64,000 bases of DNA from Streptomyces sp. NBC_01754 (lineage in GTDB: Bacteria; Actinomycetota; Actinomycetes; Streptomycetales; Streptomycetaceae): contig NZ_CP109132.1 of assembly GCF_035918015.1 (NCBI RefSeq), positions 4,650,001 to 4,714,000 on the forward strand, given 5' to 3'. The translations under genes and the position numbers were made by a program. Below, one piece after another: positions 56,881 through 64,000 of this stretch. Below the pieces are notes generated by a model that was not told where the DNA came from, made no database searches, and saw only the letters and a list, made by a program, of their open reading frames with translations. Numbering within the stretch: the stretch's first letter is position 1; every line of letters starts with the position of its first letter.

Positions 56881-59800
56881 GTGGACGACTACGCGGGTCG
56901 GGTTCTTGCCGACCGCTACCGCCTTCCGCTGCCCCCGTCCGACGCCTACGAACTGGTGGAGACCCGGGCGTTCGACACCTACAGCGGGCAGGAGGTCCTG
57001 CTGCGTCAGGTGCCGTTGCCGGAGGTCGTGGACGCGGAGGTCGTCGACGCCGAGGGGGCCGTCCCACCCACTCTGCGCGCCACGGGCCGTGGCGTGCGCA
57101 GGCCCACCGACCCCGCGGTCCGACGGGCGATCGAGGCCGCTCAGGCGGCCGCCCAGGTGCCGGACCACCCGCGCCTGGACCAGGTCTTCGACGTGTTCGC
57201 CGAGGCGGGTTCGCTCTGGATAGCGAGTGAACTGGTCGCCGCCCGGCCGCTCGCCGCACTCCTCGCGGAGCGGCCGCTCAACCCCTACCGGGCCGCCGAG
57301 ATCGGCTCCGACGTCCTCACCGCGCTGCGGGTTCTGCACGCGCACGGCTGGACGCACCGCAACATCACCGTCCGCACGGTGCTGGTGTGCGACGACGGCC
57401 GCGTGGTGCTCACCGGGCTGGCGGCCGGTGCCGCCGAGGAGGCGTTGTGCGGCTACGTGCCCGTGCCCCGGCCCGACGACGACGGAGGCTACGGCCCGCC
57501 GGCGGTCGAGTCCGGCCCGACCGGCCCGTACGAGGCGCCCCCGCCCCCGGCCCCCTCCTCGCCCCCGTCCCTGCCCCCGCTCCCGGTCCCGTCGCTTCCC
57601 CCGGCCCCGGACGCAGTGCCGGAGCGGGACAACCCCGGTGTGCCGCCGCCGGTCGAGGCGGCCGCGCCGAGGGGCCACCTGGAAATCGAGGCGGCGCCCC
57701 CTGCGGCGGACCGTGCGGAACCGGAGCTACCGGTGCTACCGGGGTCCGTGCCGGGCCCGGCACGGACCCCCGTGCCCGGCTCGGAGTCGGGTGCGGGCAC
57801 GCCGCCACCCGCGGCGGACCGTGCGGAACCGGAGCCACAGGGGCTCGTGCCGCGCCCGGTGTACCCCGCCGTGCCCGTCTCGGAGCCCGGTGCGGGCAGT
57901 GCCGCGCAGCTGCGTGCCGCCAGGGCCGGAGCCATCGCCGCGTACCGGGCGGGAGCCCGCGCGGCGGCCCGCGCCGGCGCGGACGACCGGGACGACCAGC
58001 ACCGGGACGACCGGCACACGGATGAGCCACAGGCGGACGGAACCGCTGAACATGGGGTGACCGGGGGTGCACCGGGGATCGGCGCCGGTCCCGGCGCCGG
58101 TCCCGGCACCAGCCCCGCCACCAGTCCGGCCGCCGGTCGTGACGCCTTCACCGGCCCGGAGACCGTGGCCGCCGGTCCGGGCACGTGGCCGGGTGACGTT
58201 CCCGGCCCCCGGCCCGTCACCGAAGGGGAGGAGGACACCGAGCCCGGGGCGGGGCCCGGTGTTCCGGCGCCGCCGCAGTTCACCGGGGCCTGGGGCAGGC
58301 CGGGGGAGTCCCCGTACCACGGTCCGTACGGCGCGGAGGACCCCTACGACGACGAGGGAGACGACGAGGACGACGAGGGCCCCGACGACACCCGGCTTCC
58401 CGGCCGGGTGTATCTCGCCGGTGTCTGGGACGACGGACCTGGTGGCGGCCGTCCCGTCCCCGCAGGTGGTTCCGCCGGCGGCTTCGGCGATGACGAGTGG
58501 TCCGACCAGGGCGACGACCGGGGCGGCAGGCTGCCGCAGCCCGTGGGTGCCCGGGTCTCCGCCGGGGGATGGGACGAGGTCGTCGCGGGCGGCGGCGGCA
58601 CCGCCGACTACCGGGGCCCCGCCACGCCCCTCGCCGCCGAGCGCGCCCGGCAGGCCCGTATCGCGGTCGTCGGCGCGGTCACCGAGCGCTGGGCGCCCGA
58701 ACAGGCGGGACCGGTCCACGACAACTGGCAGCTGGCCCCGCCCATCGGCCCCTCCACCGACCTCTGGGCGCTCGGCGCCCTGCTCTACCGTGCCGTCCAG
58801 GGCCACGCGCCCTACCCCGAGGACAACGCCGCCGAGCTCGTCCAGATGGTCTGCGGCGAGCCGCCCGCCTTCGCCGAGGAGTGCGGCCCGCTACGCCCGG
58901 TCGTCGAGTCCCTGCTGCGTCAGGACCCCACCGAACGGCCCGACATCGAGGAGCTGCGCGGCTGGCTGCGCTCCCTGGTGCGGTCGGCCCCCGAGCCGGA
59001 GGCGGGTGCCGACGTGGTGCCTCTGCCGCCCACGGACACCACCCGCCTGCCCGTCGTGCGCCGCCGGGGCGAGCTGGTGCGCAGGCGTTGGGGCCGCCGG
59101 GGTGCGGCACAGGGCCGCCACCGCCAGGCCAAGCGGCAGAGCCAGGAGGCGCCCCCGCCGAGGTACGAGAAGCCACCGCGCGCACCCCGTGAGCCCAAGG
59201 GCCCCAAGGTCCTGCGCCAGCCGCCGCCCGGCCGGGAGCCGGGCGGCCGGAAGCTGCGCCGCACAGGCCGGCTGCTGCTCGGGCTGATCCTGCTGCTGAT
59301 GGCCGGCGCGGTGGCCTACGCCGTGATGTTCATGCCCGGCGCGGACACCGGTACCGGCGGGGGCACCGGATCCCAGGACCGGTCGCCAGGATCGTCCGCG
59401 TCCGTGGCCGGGGAGTCCGGCGCGAGTCCGTCGAAGGGTCCGTCGGACGAGGCGTCCCCCTCGGAGCAAGGCGGCACGGGGTCGCAGCAGCCGCAGTCCA
59501 GCCGCTCCGCCGCCGCACTCGCCCCCGGGTACGCGCTGCGCAAGGACGCGGAAGGCTTCGAGATCGGTGTGCCGAAGGACTTCCAGCGCAGCCCGGCCAA
59601 CACGGAGCGTCAGGTCCGCTACGGCAGTGACGGGTTCACCGTGCTCGTCGTACCGGGCCGCGACACGGTCAAGGCCAACGGCGGTGACCCGCTGGACTAC
59701 CAGCGCAGCAGCGAGCCCGAACTGAACGCCTTCCGGGAGTCCAGCTGGGCCAGCTCCTCGGGGGTGCGCCGGGTCGACGTGGGTCAGAAGGCCATGGCCG

Positions 59801-59973
59801 AGGGGCAGTTCACCTGGTTGGAGGGCAACGGGCGTGAGGTGTACGTCCGCAACCTGGTCATGATCGTGTCCGGGCGATACCACATCGTCCAGGTCATCGG
59901 CCCGGAGGGCGAGCGCGACAAGGTCTCCGACATCTACGAACAGGCCGTCGCCACCTACCGCTCGGGATCCTGA
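56881..59973 (+). CDS. Membrane pseudokinase with large internal insert
   Basis: 1030 residues from GTG at 56881. The N-lobe lacks the Gly-rich loop and the VAVK lysine (VLLRQV). HRD is HRN (Asn161) and the Lys/Asn of the loop are lost. The DFG position reads GLA (Gly179). After the N-terminal 200 residues a Pro-rich and then acidic insert of about 400 residues (DDEGDDEDDEGPDD near 490) precedes a recognisable C-lobe (PSTDLWALGALLYRAVQGHA near 622). TM helix LLLGLILLLMAGAVAYAVMF near 800, then a sensor-like extracellular domain. No catalysis expected; probably a partner of the flanking kinases. Confidence 0.88.
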   Translation: MDDYAGRVLADRYRLPLPPSDAYELVETRAFDTYSGQEVLLRQVPLPEVVDAEVVDAEGAVPPTLRATGRGVRRPTDPAVRRAIEAAQAAAQVPDHPRLDQVFDVFAEAGSLWIASELVAARPLAALLAERPLNPYRAAEIGSDVLTALRVLHAHGWTHRNITVRTVLVCDDGRVVLTGLAAGAAEEALCGYVPVPRPDDDGGYGPPAVESGPTGPYEAPPPPAPSSPPSLPPLPVPSLPPAPDAVPERDNPGVPPPVEAAAPRGHLEIEAAPPAADRAEPELPVLPGSVPGPARTPVPGSESGAGTPPPAADRAEPEPQGLVPRPVYPAVPVSEPGAGSAAQLRAARAGAIAAYRAGARAAARAGADDRDDQHRDDRHTDEPQADGTAEHGVTGGAPGIGAGPGAGPGTSPATSPAAGRDAFTGPETVAAGPGTWPGDVPGPRPVTEGEEDTEPGAGPGVPAPPQFTGAWGRPGESPYHGPYGAEDPYDDEGDDEDDEGPDDTRLPGRVYLAGVWDDGPGGGRPVPAGGSAGGFGDDEWSDQGDDRGGRLPQPVGARVSAGGWDEVVAGGGGTADYRGPATPLAAERARQARIAVVGAVTERWAPEQAGPVHDNWQLAPPIGPSTDLWALGALLYRAVQGHAPYPEDNAAELVQMVCGEPPAFAEECGPLRPVVESLLRQDPTERPDIEELRGWLRSLVRSAPEPEAGADVVPLPPTDTTRLPVVRRRGELVRRRWGRRGAAQGRHRQAKRQSQEAPPPRYEKPPRAPREPKGPKVLRQPPPGREPGGRKLRRTGRLLLGLILLLMAGAVAYAVMFMPGADTGTGGGTGSQDRSPGSSASVAGESGASPSKGPSDEASPSEQGGTGSQQPQSSRSAAALAPGYALRKDAEGFEIGVPKDFQRSPANTERQVRYGSDGFTVLVVPGRDTVKANGGDPLDYQRSSEPELNAFRESSWASSSGVRRVDVGQKAMAEGQFTWLEGNGREVYVRNLVMIVSGRYHIVQVIGPEGERDKVSDIYEQAVATYRSGS

Positions 59974-60089
59974 ACAGACGTCACCGCACGCGACAAGCAT
60001 CACAGTGCGGTCTCGTGCGCGATGCGCGGTTACGTGCCACCGCTCCCCTCCGTAACCTGGGCGGTTCGAGGGAATGGGCGGGGACACAC

Positions 60090-61799
60090 GTGGAACAGGC
60101 GCAGGGCACGGACTCGGGGCTGATACTGGCGGGCAGGTACCGGCTCGGTGAGGTCCTGGGGCGCGGTGGCATGGGCAAGGTGTGGCGCGCTCACGACGAG
60201 GTGCTCCACCGCACGGTCGCCGTCAAGGAGTTGACCGCGGGTCTGTACGCGGCCGAGGCCGACCGGATCGTCCTCCACGCCCGTACGCAGAAGGAGGCGC
60301 GCGCCGCCGCCCGGATCACCCATCCCGGGGTCGTCACCGTCCACGACGTCATCGATCACGACAGCCGTCCCTGGATCGTCATGCAGTACGTCGACGGGCC
60401 CTCGCTCGCCGACGCGACGAAGGAGACCGGCGAGATCGACGCGCGGGAGGCCGCCAGGATCGGCCTCCACGTGCTGAGCGCCCTGCGGGCCGCACACGGC
60501 GCCGGGGTGCTGCACCGCGACGTCAAGCCGGGCAACGTCCTGCTCGCCCGGGACGGGCAGGTGCTGCTGACGGACTTCGGGATCGCCGCGATCGAGGGTG
60601 ACTCCACCATCACCAGGACCGGTGAACTGGTGGGATCCATCGACTACCTGGCACCGGAACGTGTGCGCGGCGGGGACCCGGGGCCCGCCTCCGACCTGTG
60701 GTCGCTGGGGGCCACTCTCTACACGGCGGTCGAAGGGCGCTCGCCGTTCCGCCGTACGTCGCCGATCTCCACCATGCAGGCCGTCGTCACCGAGGAGCCG
60801 CCGCCCCCGTTGCGCGGCGGCGCCCTGGCACCCGTGATCACCGCACTGCTCCGCAAGGACCCCGAGGAGCGGCCGACGGCCGCGGAGACGGAGCGGATGC
60901 TGCTGGACGCGATGGAGGGCCGCAGGCCGCGTGCTGCGCAGGCACACGTGCCGACGCAGCGGCTGTCCGACCAGGACCTGCACGCCTTCGAGACGCCGGA
61001 CGGGGCGACGGCCCGACTCCCGCAGGAGGCGCTGCCTCCGGCGTCCCCGCCCGGTCCGGCCTCCGGGCCCACCACCCGGCGCGGCGGGAGGCGGCGGCGG
61101 GCGGTGGCACTCGCGGTGGCGGTGGCGGCGGTGGTGCTGCTCGGCGGGACGACGGCTCTCGTCATGACGAAGCGGGACCAGGACGGCGGCCGGGAGCCGG
61201 GCGTCGTCGCCGAGGAGCGGCCCACCGCCACGGCGGACACGTCCCCACCGGCCGGGGAAGCCGGGGAAGCCGGGGAAGCCGGGACGTCCGGCCCCTCCGA
61301 CGCGCCGTCACAGGACGTGCGGCCCGTCGCGAAGGAGATCCCCGACGGCTGGAAGCGGGTCGAGGACCCCGAGGGGTTCAGCCTCGCCGTGCCCGAGGGC
61401 TGGACCCGGCAGACGGACGGCGGCCAGATCGACTACACCCCCGACAACGGGGCGCACCGGATCCGGATCAGCGTCGACCCGGACCCCGACTTCGACCACT
61501 CGTACAAGCACATGCTGAGCATCGAGAAGGACCTCGCGAAGCGGCTGCCCGCCTACGAGCGGCTGACGCTGCACTCGAACATCTTCCGTGACCGCCCCGG
61601 CTCCCTCTGGGAGTTCACCTGGGTCGAATCCATGGACCACCCGGGGCCGCGGCACGGCATCGACCAGATGTACTTCGGCGAGCCGGGCGGTCCGGAGTAC
61701 GCCTTCTACATGACCGGCCCCGAGCAGGACTGGGCCGAGACCCGGCAGCTCTTCGAGACGATGCTGCGCAGCTGGCAGCCCGCGGAACAGGACGGCTGA
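60090..61799 (+). CDS. Membrane Ser/Thr protein kinase
   Basis: 569 residues from GTG at 60090. Complete kinase domain (about 18-275): LGEVLGRGGMGKVW, VAVKEL, HRDVKPGN (Asp144), DFG (Asp162), GSIDYLAPERVRG. TM helix about residues 345-370 (AVALAVAVAAVVLLGGTTAL), a Glu/Ala-rich stalk with GEAGEAGEAG, then an extracellular domain IPDGWKRVEDPEGFSLAVPE ... MLRSWQP shared with its two upstream neighbours. Confidence 0.92.
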   Translation: MEQAQGTDSGLILAGRYRLGEVLGRGGMGKVWRAHDEVLHRTVAVKELTAGLYAAEADRIVLHARTQKEARAAARITHPGVVTVHDVIDHDSRPWIVMQYVDGPSLADATKETGEIDAREAARIGLHVLSALRAAHGAGVLHRDVKPGNVLLARDGQVLLTDFGIAAIEGDSTITRTGELVGSIDYLAPERVRGGDPGPASDLWSLGATLYTAVEGRSPFRRTSPISTMQAVVTEEPPPPLRGGALAPVITALLRKDPEERPTAAETERMLLDAMEGRRPRAAQAHVPTQRLSDQDLHAFETPDGATARLPQEALPPASPPGPASGPTTRRGGRRRRAVALAVAVAAVVLLGGTTALVMTKRDQDGGREPGVVAEERPTATADTSPPAGEAGEAGEAGTSGPSDAPSQDVRPVAKEIPDGWKRVEDPEGFSLAVPEGWTRQTDGGQIDYTPDNGAHRIRISVDPDPDFDHSYKHMLSIEKDLAKRLPAYERLTLHSNIFRDRPGSLWEFTWVESMDHPGPRHGIDQMYFGEPGGPEYAFYMTGPEQDWAETRQLFETMLRSWQPAEQDG

Positions 61800-61849
61800 C
61801 GCCCCTCACCTCCGCCCGCACACCTCCACCTCTGCCTCACGCCTCCACG

Positions 61850-61894
61850 GCGGGCCGTCCGCTCGCGGTGGGCGGCCTCACCCGGACGGCCCGC
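61850..61894. terminator. Hairpin after the kinase cluster
   Basis: 12-bp stem GCGGGCCGTCCG/CGGACGGCCCGC with a 21-base loop, in the 328-base gap before the aldehyde dehydrogenase. The rest of the gap holds the palindrome at 62025. Confidence 0.55.
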
Positions 61895-62024
61895 GGCGGG
61901 GGAGGCGGCGGCGGGAAGACGGAGAAGAGTTCCCCGGCCGAGGTCCCCGAGAGCCTGGCGAGGCACGAGTCCGGAGCCATGGCCGCGAGATAGGCCCTGA
62001 TCAGCGGTTATGTCGCCAGTGATC

Positions 62025-62040
62025 ACTGGCCGCATTGGTG
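62025..62040. promoter_or_regulatory. 16-bp perfect palindrome GCCAGTGATCACTGGC
   Basis: Perfect 16-bp palindrome 87 bases before the aldehyde dehydrogenase start; length and placement fit a GntR- or TetR-type operator. The regulator is not in the window. Confidence 0.6.
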
Positions 62041-62127
62041 GCCGCCGGTGAAGGGGGTCGAGGGTGTGGGCCAAAACCTGTTACCGACGGGTACCCAAAG
62101 CGTGCGGCGGGACATACTCTCGGCCTC

Positions 62128-63762
62128 ATGACGGACTCGCAGGCATCCTCGACCGCCGCCGCTCCCGGTGCCCGTGTCGGCACCAATCCGGTGGCCGCCA
62201 CCCCCGCGGGCGCGCGCACCGCAGCCGACGTGATCACCCCCGAGGTGCTGGCACAGCTCACCCGGGGCGTCGTCGGCTCGGGCAGCACGGTCAGCCACAC
62301 GCCGTTCACCGGGCAGAAGCTCGCGGACCTGCCCGAGTCCACACCGCAGGACGTGCACACCGCCTTCGAGCGCGCCCGTGCCGGGCAGCCCGCCTGGGCC
62401 GCGACGCCGGTCCGGGACCGGGCGGAGGTGCTGCTGCGCTTCCACGACCTGCTCCTCGGCCGCCAGAGCGAGGTCCTCGACCTCATCCAGCTGGAGACCG
62501 GCAAGGCCCGGCTGCACGCCCACGAGGAGGTGCAGGCCGTCGCCGTCGCTGCCCGGCACTACGGGCGCCGGGCCGCCACCTATCTGAAGCCCAAGCGGCA
62601 CACCGGCGTCGTCCCGGTCCTCACCAAGGTCACCGAGCTGCGCCAGCCGCGGGGAGTCGTGGGTCAGATCGCCCCCTGGAACTACCCGCTGGAGCTGTCC
62701 GTCGGGGACGCGCTGCCGGCCTTCGTCTCCGGCAACGCCGTCGTGATGAAGCCCGACACCGAGACCGCGCTGACCGCGCTGTGGGCCCGTGACCTGCTGA
62801 TCGAGGCCGGGCTGCCCGCCGAGGTGTTCCAGGTCGTGCTCGGCGAGGGCCCGGTCGTGGGACCCGAGGTCGTCTCGCGCGCCGACTACGTCTCCTTCAC
62901 CGGCTCGACCCGCACCGGCCGCGACGTCGCCCAACGGGCCGCCGCCCGGCTGGTCGGCGTCTCGCTGGAACTCGGCGGCAAGAACCCCATGCTCGTCCTG
63001 GCCGACGCCGACGTGGAGAAGGCCGCCGCAGGTGCCGTCCGCGCCTGCTTCTCCTCCGCCGGACAGCTCTGCATCTCCATCGAGCGGCTCTACGTCCACG
63101 CATCCGTCGCGGACGACTTCGTGGAGCGCTTCGCCGCCCGCACCAAGGCGATGCGCCTCGGCAACTCCCTGGCGTACGGAGCCGACATGGGCTCCCTGGT
63201 GGGGGAACGGCAGCTGGAGACCGTCAGCCGGCACGTGGCCGAGGCCGTGGAGAAGGGCGCCACCCTCGTCGCCGGCGGGGTCGCCCGCCCCGACATCGGT
63301 CCGCTCTTCTACGAGCCGACCATTCTCGACGGCGTCCAGGAGCCGATGGCGGTCTGCGCCGAGGAGACCTTCGGGCCCGTCGTCTCCCTCTACCGCTTCA
63401 CCGACGAGGACGAGGCGGTCGCCCTGGCCAACGCCACCCCGTACGGCCTCAACGCCAGTGTCTGGACCAAGGACTCCCGGCGCGGCCACCGGATCGCCGC
63501 CCGGCTGCGGGCCGGCACGGTCAACATCAACGAGGGATACGCGTCCGCCTACGGCAGCGCCCAGTCGCCGATGGGCGGCATGAAGGACTCCGGTCTCGGC
63601 CGGCGGCACGGCTCCGAGGGCATCCTCAAGTACACCGAGGCCCAGACCGTCGCCCAGCAGCGGCTGCTTCCGCTCGCCCCGGCCTTCGGGATGGACGACG
63701 AGAAGCACGCCGCCTTCATGAGCCGCAGCCTCAAGGCGATGAAGGCCTTCCGGCTCCGCTGA
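62128..63762 (+). CDS. Succinate-semialdehyde dehydrogenase (NADP)-type aldehyde dehydrogenase
   Basis: 544 residues from ATG at 62128. ALDH superfamily: PWNYPLELSVGDALPA, FTGSTRTGRD, catalytic Glu in LELGGKNPM, catalytic Cys in FSSAGQLCIS, and EETFGPVVSLYRF. The unusually long N-terminus (about 60 residues) and overall pattern fit the actinobacterial SSADH group. It is followed by a GMC-type oxidoreductase, a pair frequently seen together in Streptomyces. Confidence 0.88.
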   Translation: MTDSQASSTAAAPGARVGTNPVAATPAGARTAADVITPEVLAQLTRGVVGSGSTVSHTPFTGQKLADLPESTPQDVHTAFERARAGQPAWAATPVRDRAEVLLRFHDLLLGRQSEVLDLIQLETGKARLHAHEEVQAVAVAARHYGRRAATYLKPKRHTGVVPVLTKVTELRQPRGVVGQIAPWNYPLELSVGDALPAFVSGNAVVMKPDTETALTALWARDLLIEAGLPAEVFQVVLGEGPVVGPEVVSRADYVSFTGSTRTGRDVAQRAAARLVGVSLELGGKNPMLVLADADVEKAAAGAVRACFSSAGQLCISIERLYVHASVADDFVERFAARTKAMRLGNSLAYGADMGSLVGERQLETVSRHVAEAVEKGATLVAGGVARPDIGPLFYEPTILDGVQEPMAVCAEETFGPVVSLYRFTDEDEAVALANATPYGLNASVWTKDSRRGHRIAARLRAGTVNINEGYASAYGSAQSPMGGMKDSGLGRRHGSEGILKYTEAQTVAQQRLLPLAPAFGMDDEKHAAFMSRSLKAMKAFRLR

Positions 63763-63840
63763 CCCTCCCCGCCCCGCCGACCTGGCCCGTTCCCGTCCCG
63801 CGTCCCCTTCCCGTACCCGGCCTTTCTACCGAGGAGAGCC

Positions 63841-64000
63841 ATGTCCCAGGACAGCCCTGCCCAGAAACCGGCCGGTCCGGCCGTCCCGGCGGCGGACGAC
63901 GCCGACTACGACTACGACGTCCTCGTCGTGGGATCGGGCTTCGGCGGGGCGGTCTCGGCCCTGCGACTGAGTGAGAAGGGATACCGGGTCGGTGTGCTGG
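63841..64000 (+). CDS. GMC-type (cholesterol-oxidase-like) oxidoreductase, 5' end only
   Basis: ATG at 63841 after GAGGAGAG; the first 53 codons are in the window. An acidic leader, then [28 protein letters not shown], the FAD-binding beta-alpha-beta of GMC oxidoreductases of the cholesterol oxidase type. Truncated by the window edge; 78 bases after the aldehyde dehydrogenase, likely same operon. Confidence 0.75.
   Translation, partial: MSQDSPAQKPAGPAVPAADDADYDYDVLVVGSGFGGAVSALRLSEKGYRVGVL

Overview
The window is high-GC, Gram-positive actinobacterial DNA, almost certainly from a Streptomyces chromosome. The evidence is bldM with its sigma-BldN type promoter, a WhiB-family gene, groES/groEL1 under two CIRCE elements, guaB/guaB3, eukaryotic-type Ser/Thr kinases, and very strong third-position GC. 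No tRNA, rRNA, insertion sequence or CRISPR array was found.

Positions 1 to about 26.6 kb are an accessory island. From 13516 down past the left edge (minus strand) runs one uninterrupted reading frame of more than 4,500 codons. It is a modular type I polyketide synthase: a lone loading ACP, two complete KS-AT-DH-KR-ACP modules and the KS-AT of a third, with all ATs of the malonyl type. Divergent from it is a short-chain dehydrogenase of the mycofactocin-coupled subfamily (13788-14636). A TetR regulator and a DHA2-type exporter with nested operators follow (14731-17328). From 17.7 to 26.6 kb lies a full mycofactocin locus in an unusual split form. One minus-strand unit carries mftA1-mftB-mftC, and a second carries mftA2-mftD-mftE-mftF. 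Each unit is headed by its own 43-residue precursor, and the two precursors end in the same 14 residues. The units are separated by a type II thioesterase and mftR, and mftG is divergent from mftA2. Direct repeats of CCCCCTA at 10- or 20-bp steps occur in front of the PKS, the thioesterase/mftR pair and mftA1. They suggest that one regulator switches on both the polyketide and the redox cofactor. The working model is that mycofactocin serves as the electron carrier for a dedicated dehydrogenase acting on the polyketide or its precursor, with MftG reoxidising it.

From about 26.7 to 38.5 kb the DNA is housekeeping: acpS-nnr, alr, an alpha/beta hydrolase, and the t6A genes tsaE, tsaB and tsaD with rimI, interspersed with small conserved actinobacterial proteins. 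A lipoprotein with a degenerate L,D-transpeptidase fold also lies here. From 38.5 to 50.5 kb come a polysaccharide deacetylase lipoprotein, groES-groEL1, an SDR, a MOSC protein, a LysR regulator, a WhiB-like protein, bldM, a sigma factor, guaB and guaB3. From 50.6 to 64 kb there are a nucleotide-sugar dehydrogenase lacking its catalytic cysteine, glpD, and a cluster of three related membrane kinases. The middle kinase is a pseudokinase with a huge insert. The window closes with an aldehyde (succinate-semialdehyde type) dehydrogenase and the start of a GMC-type oxidoreductase that runs off the right edge.
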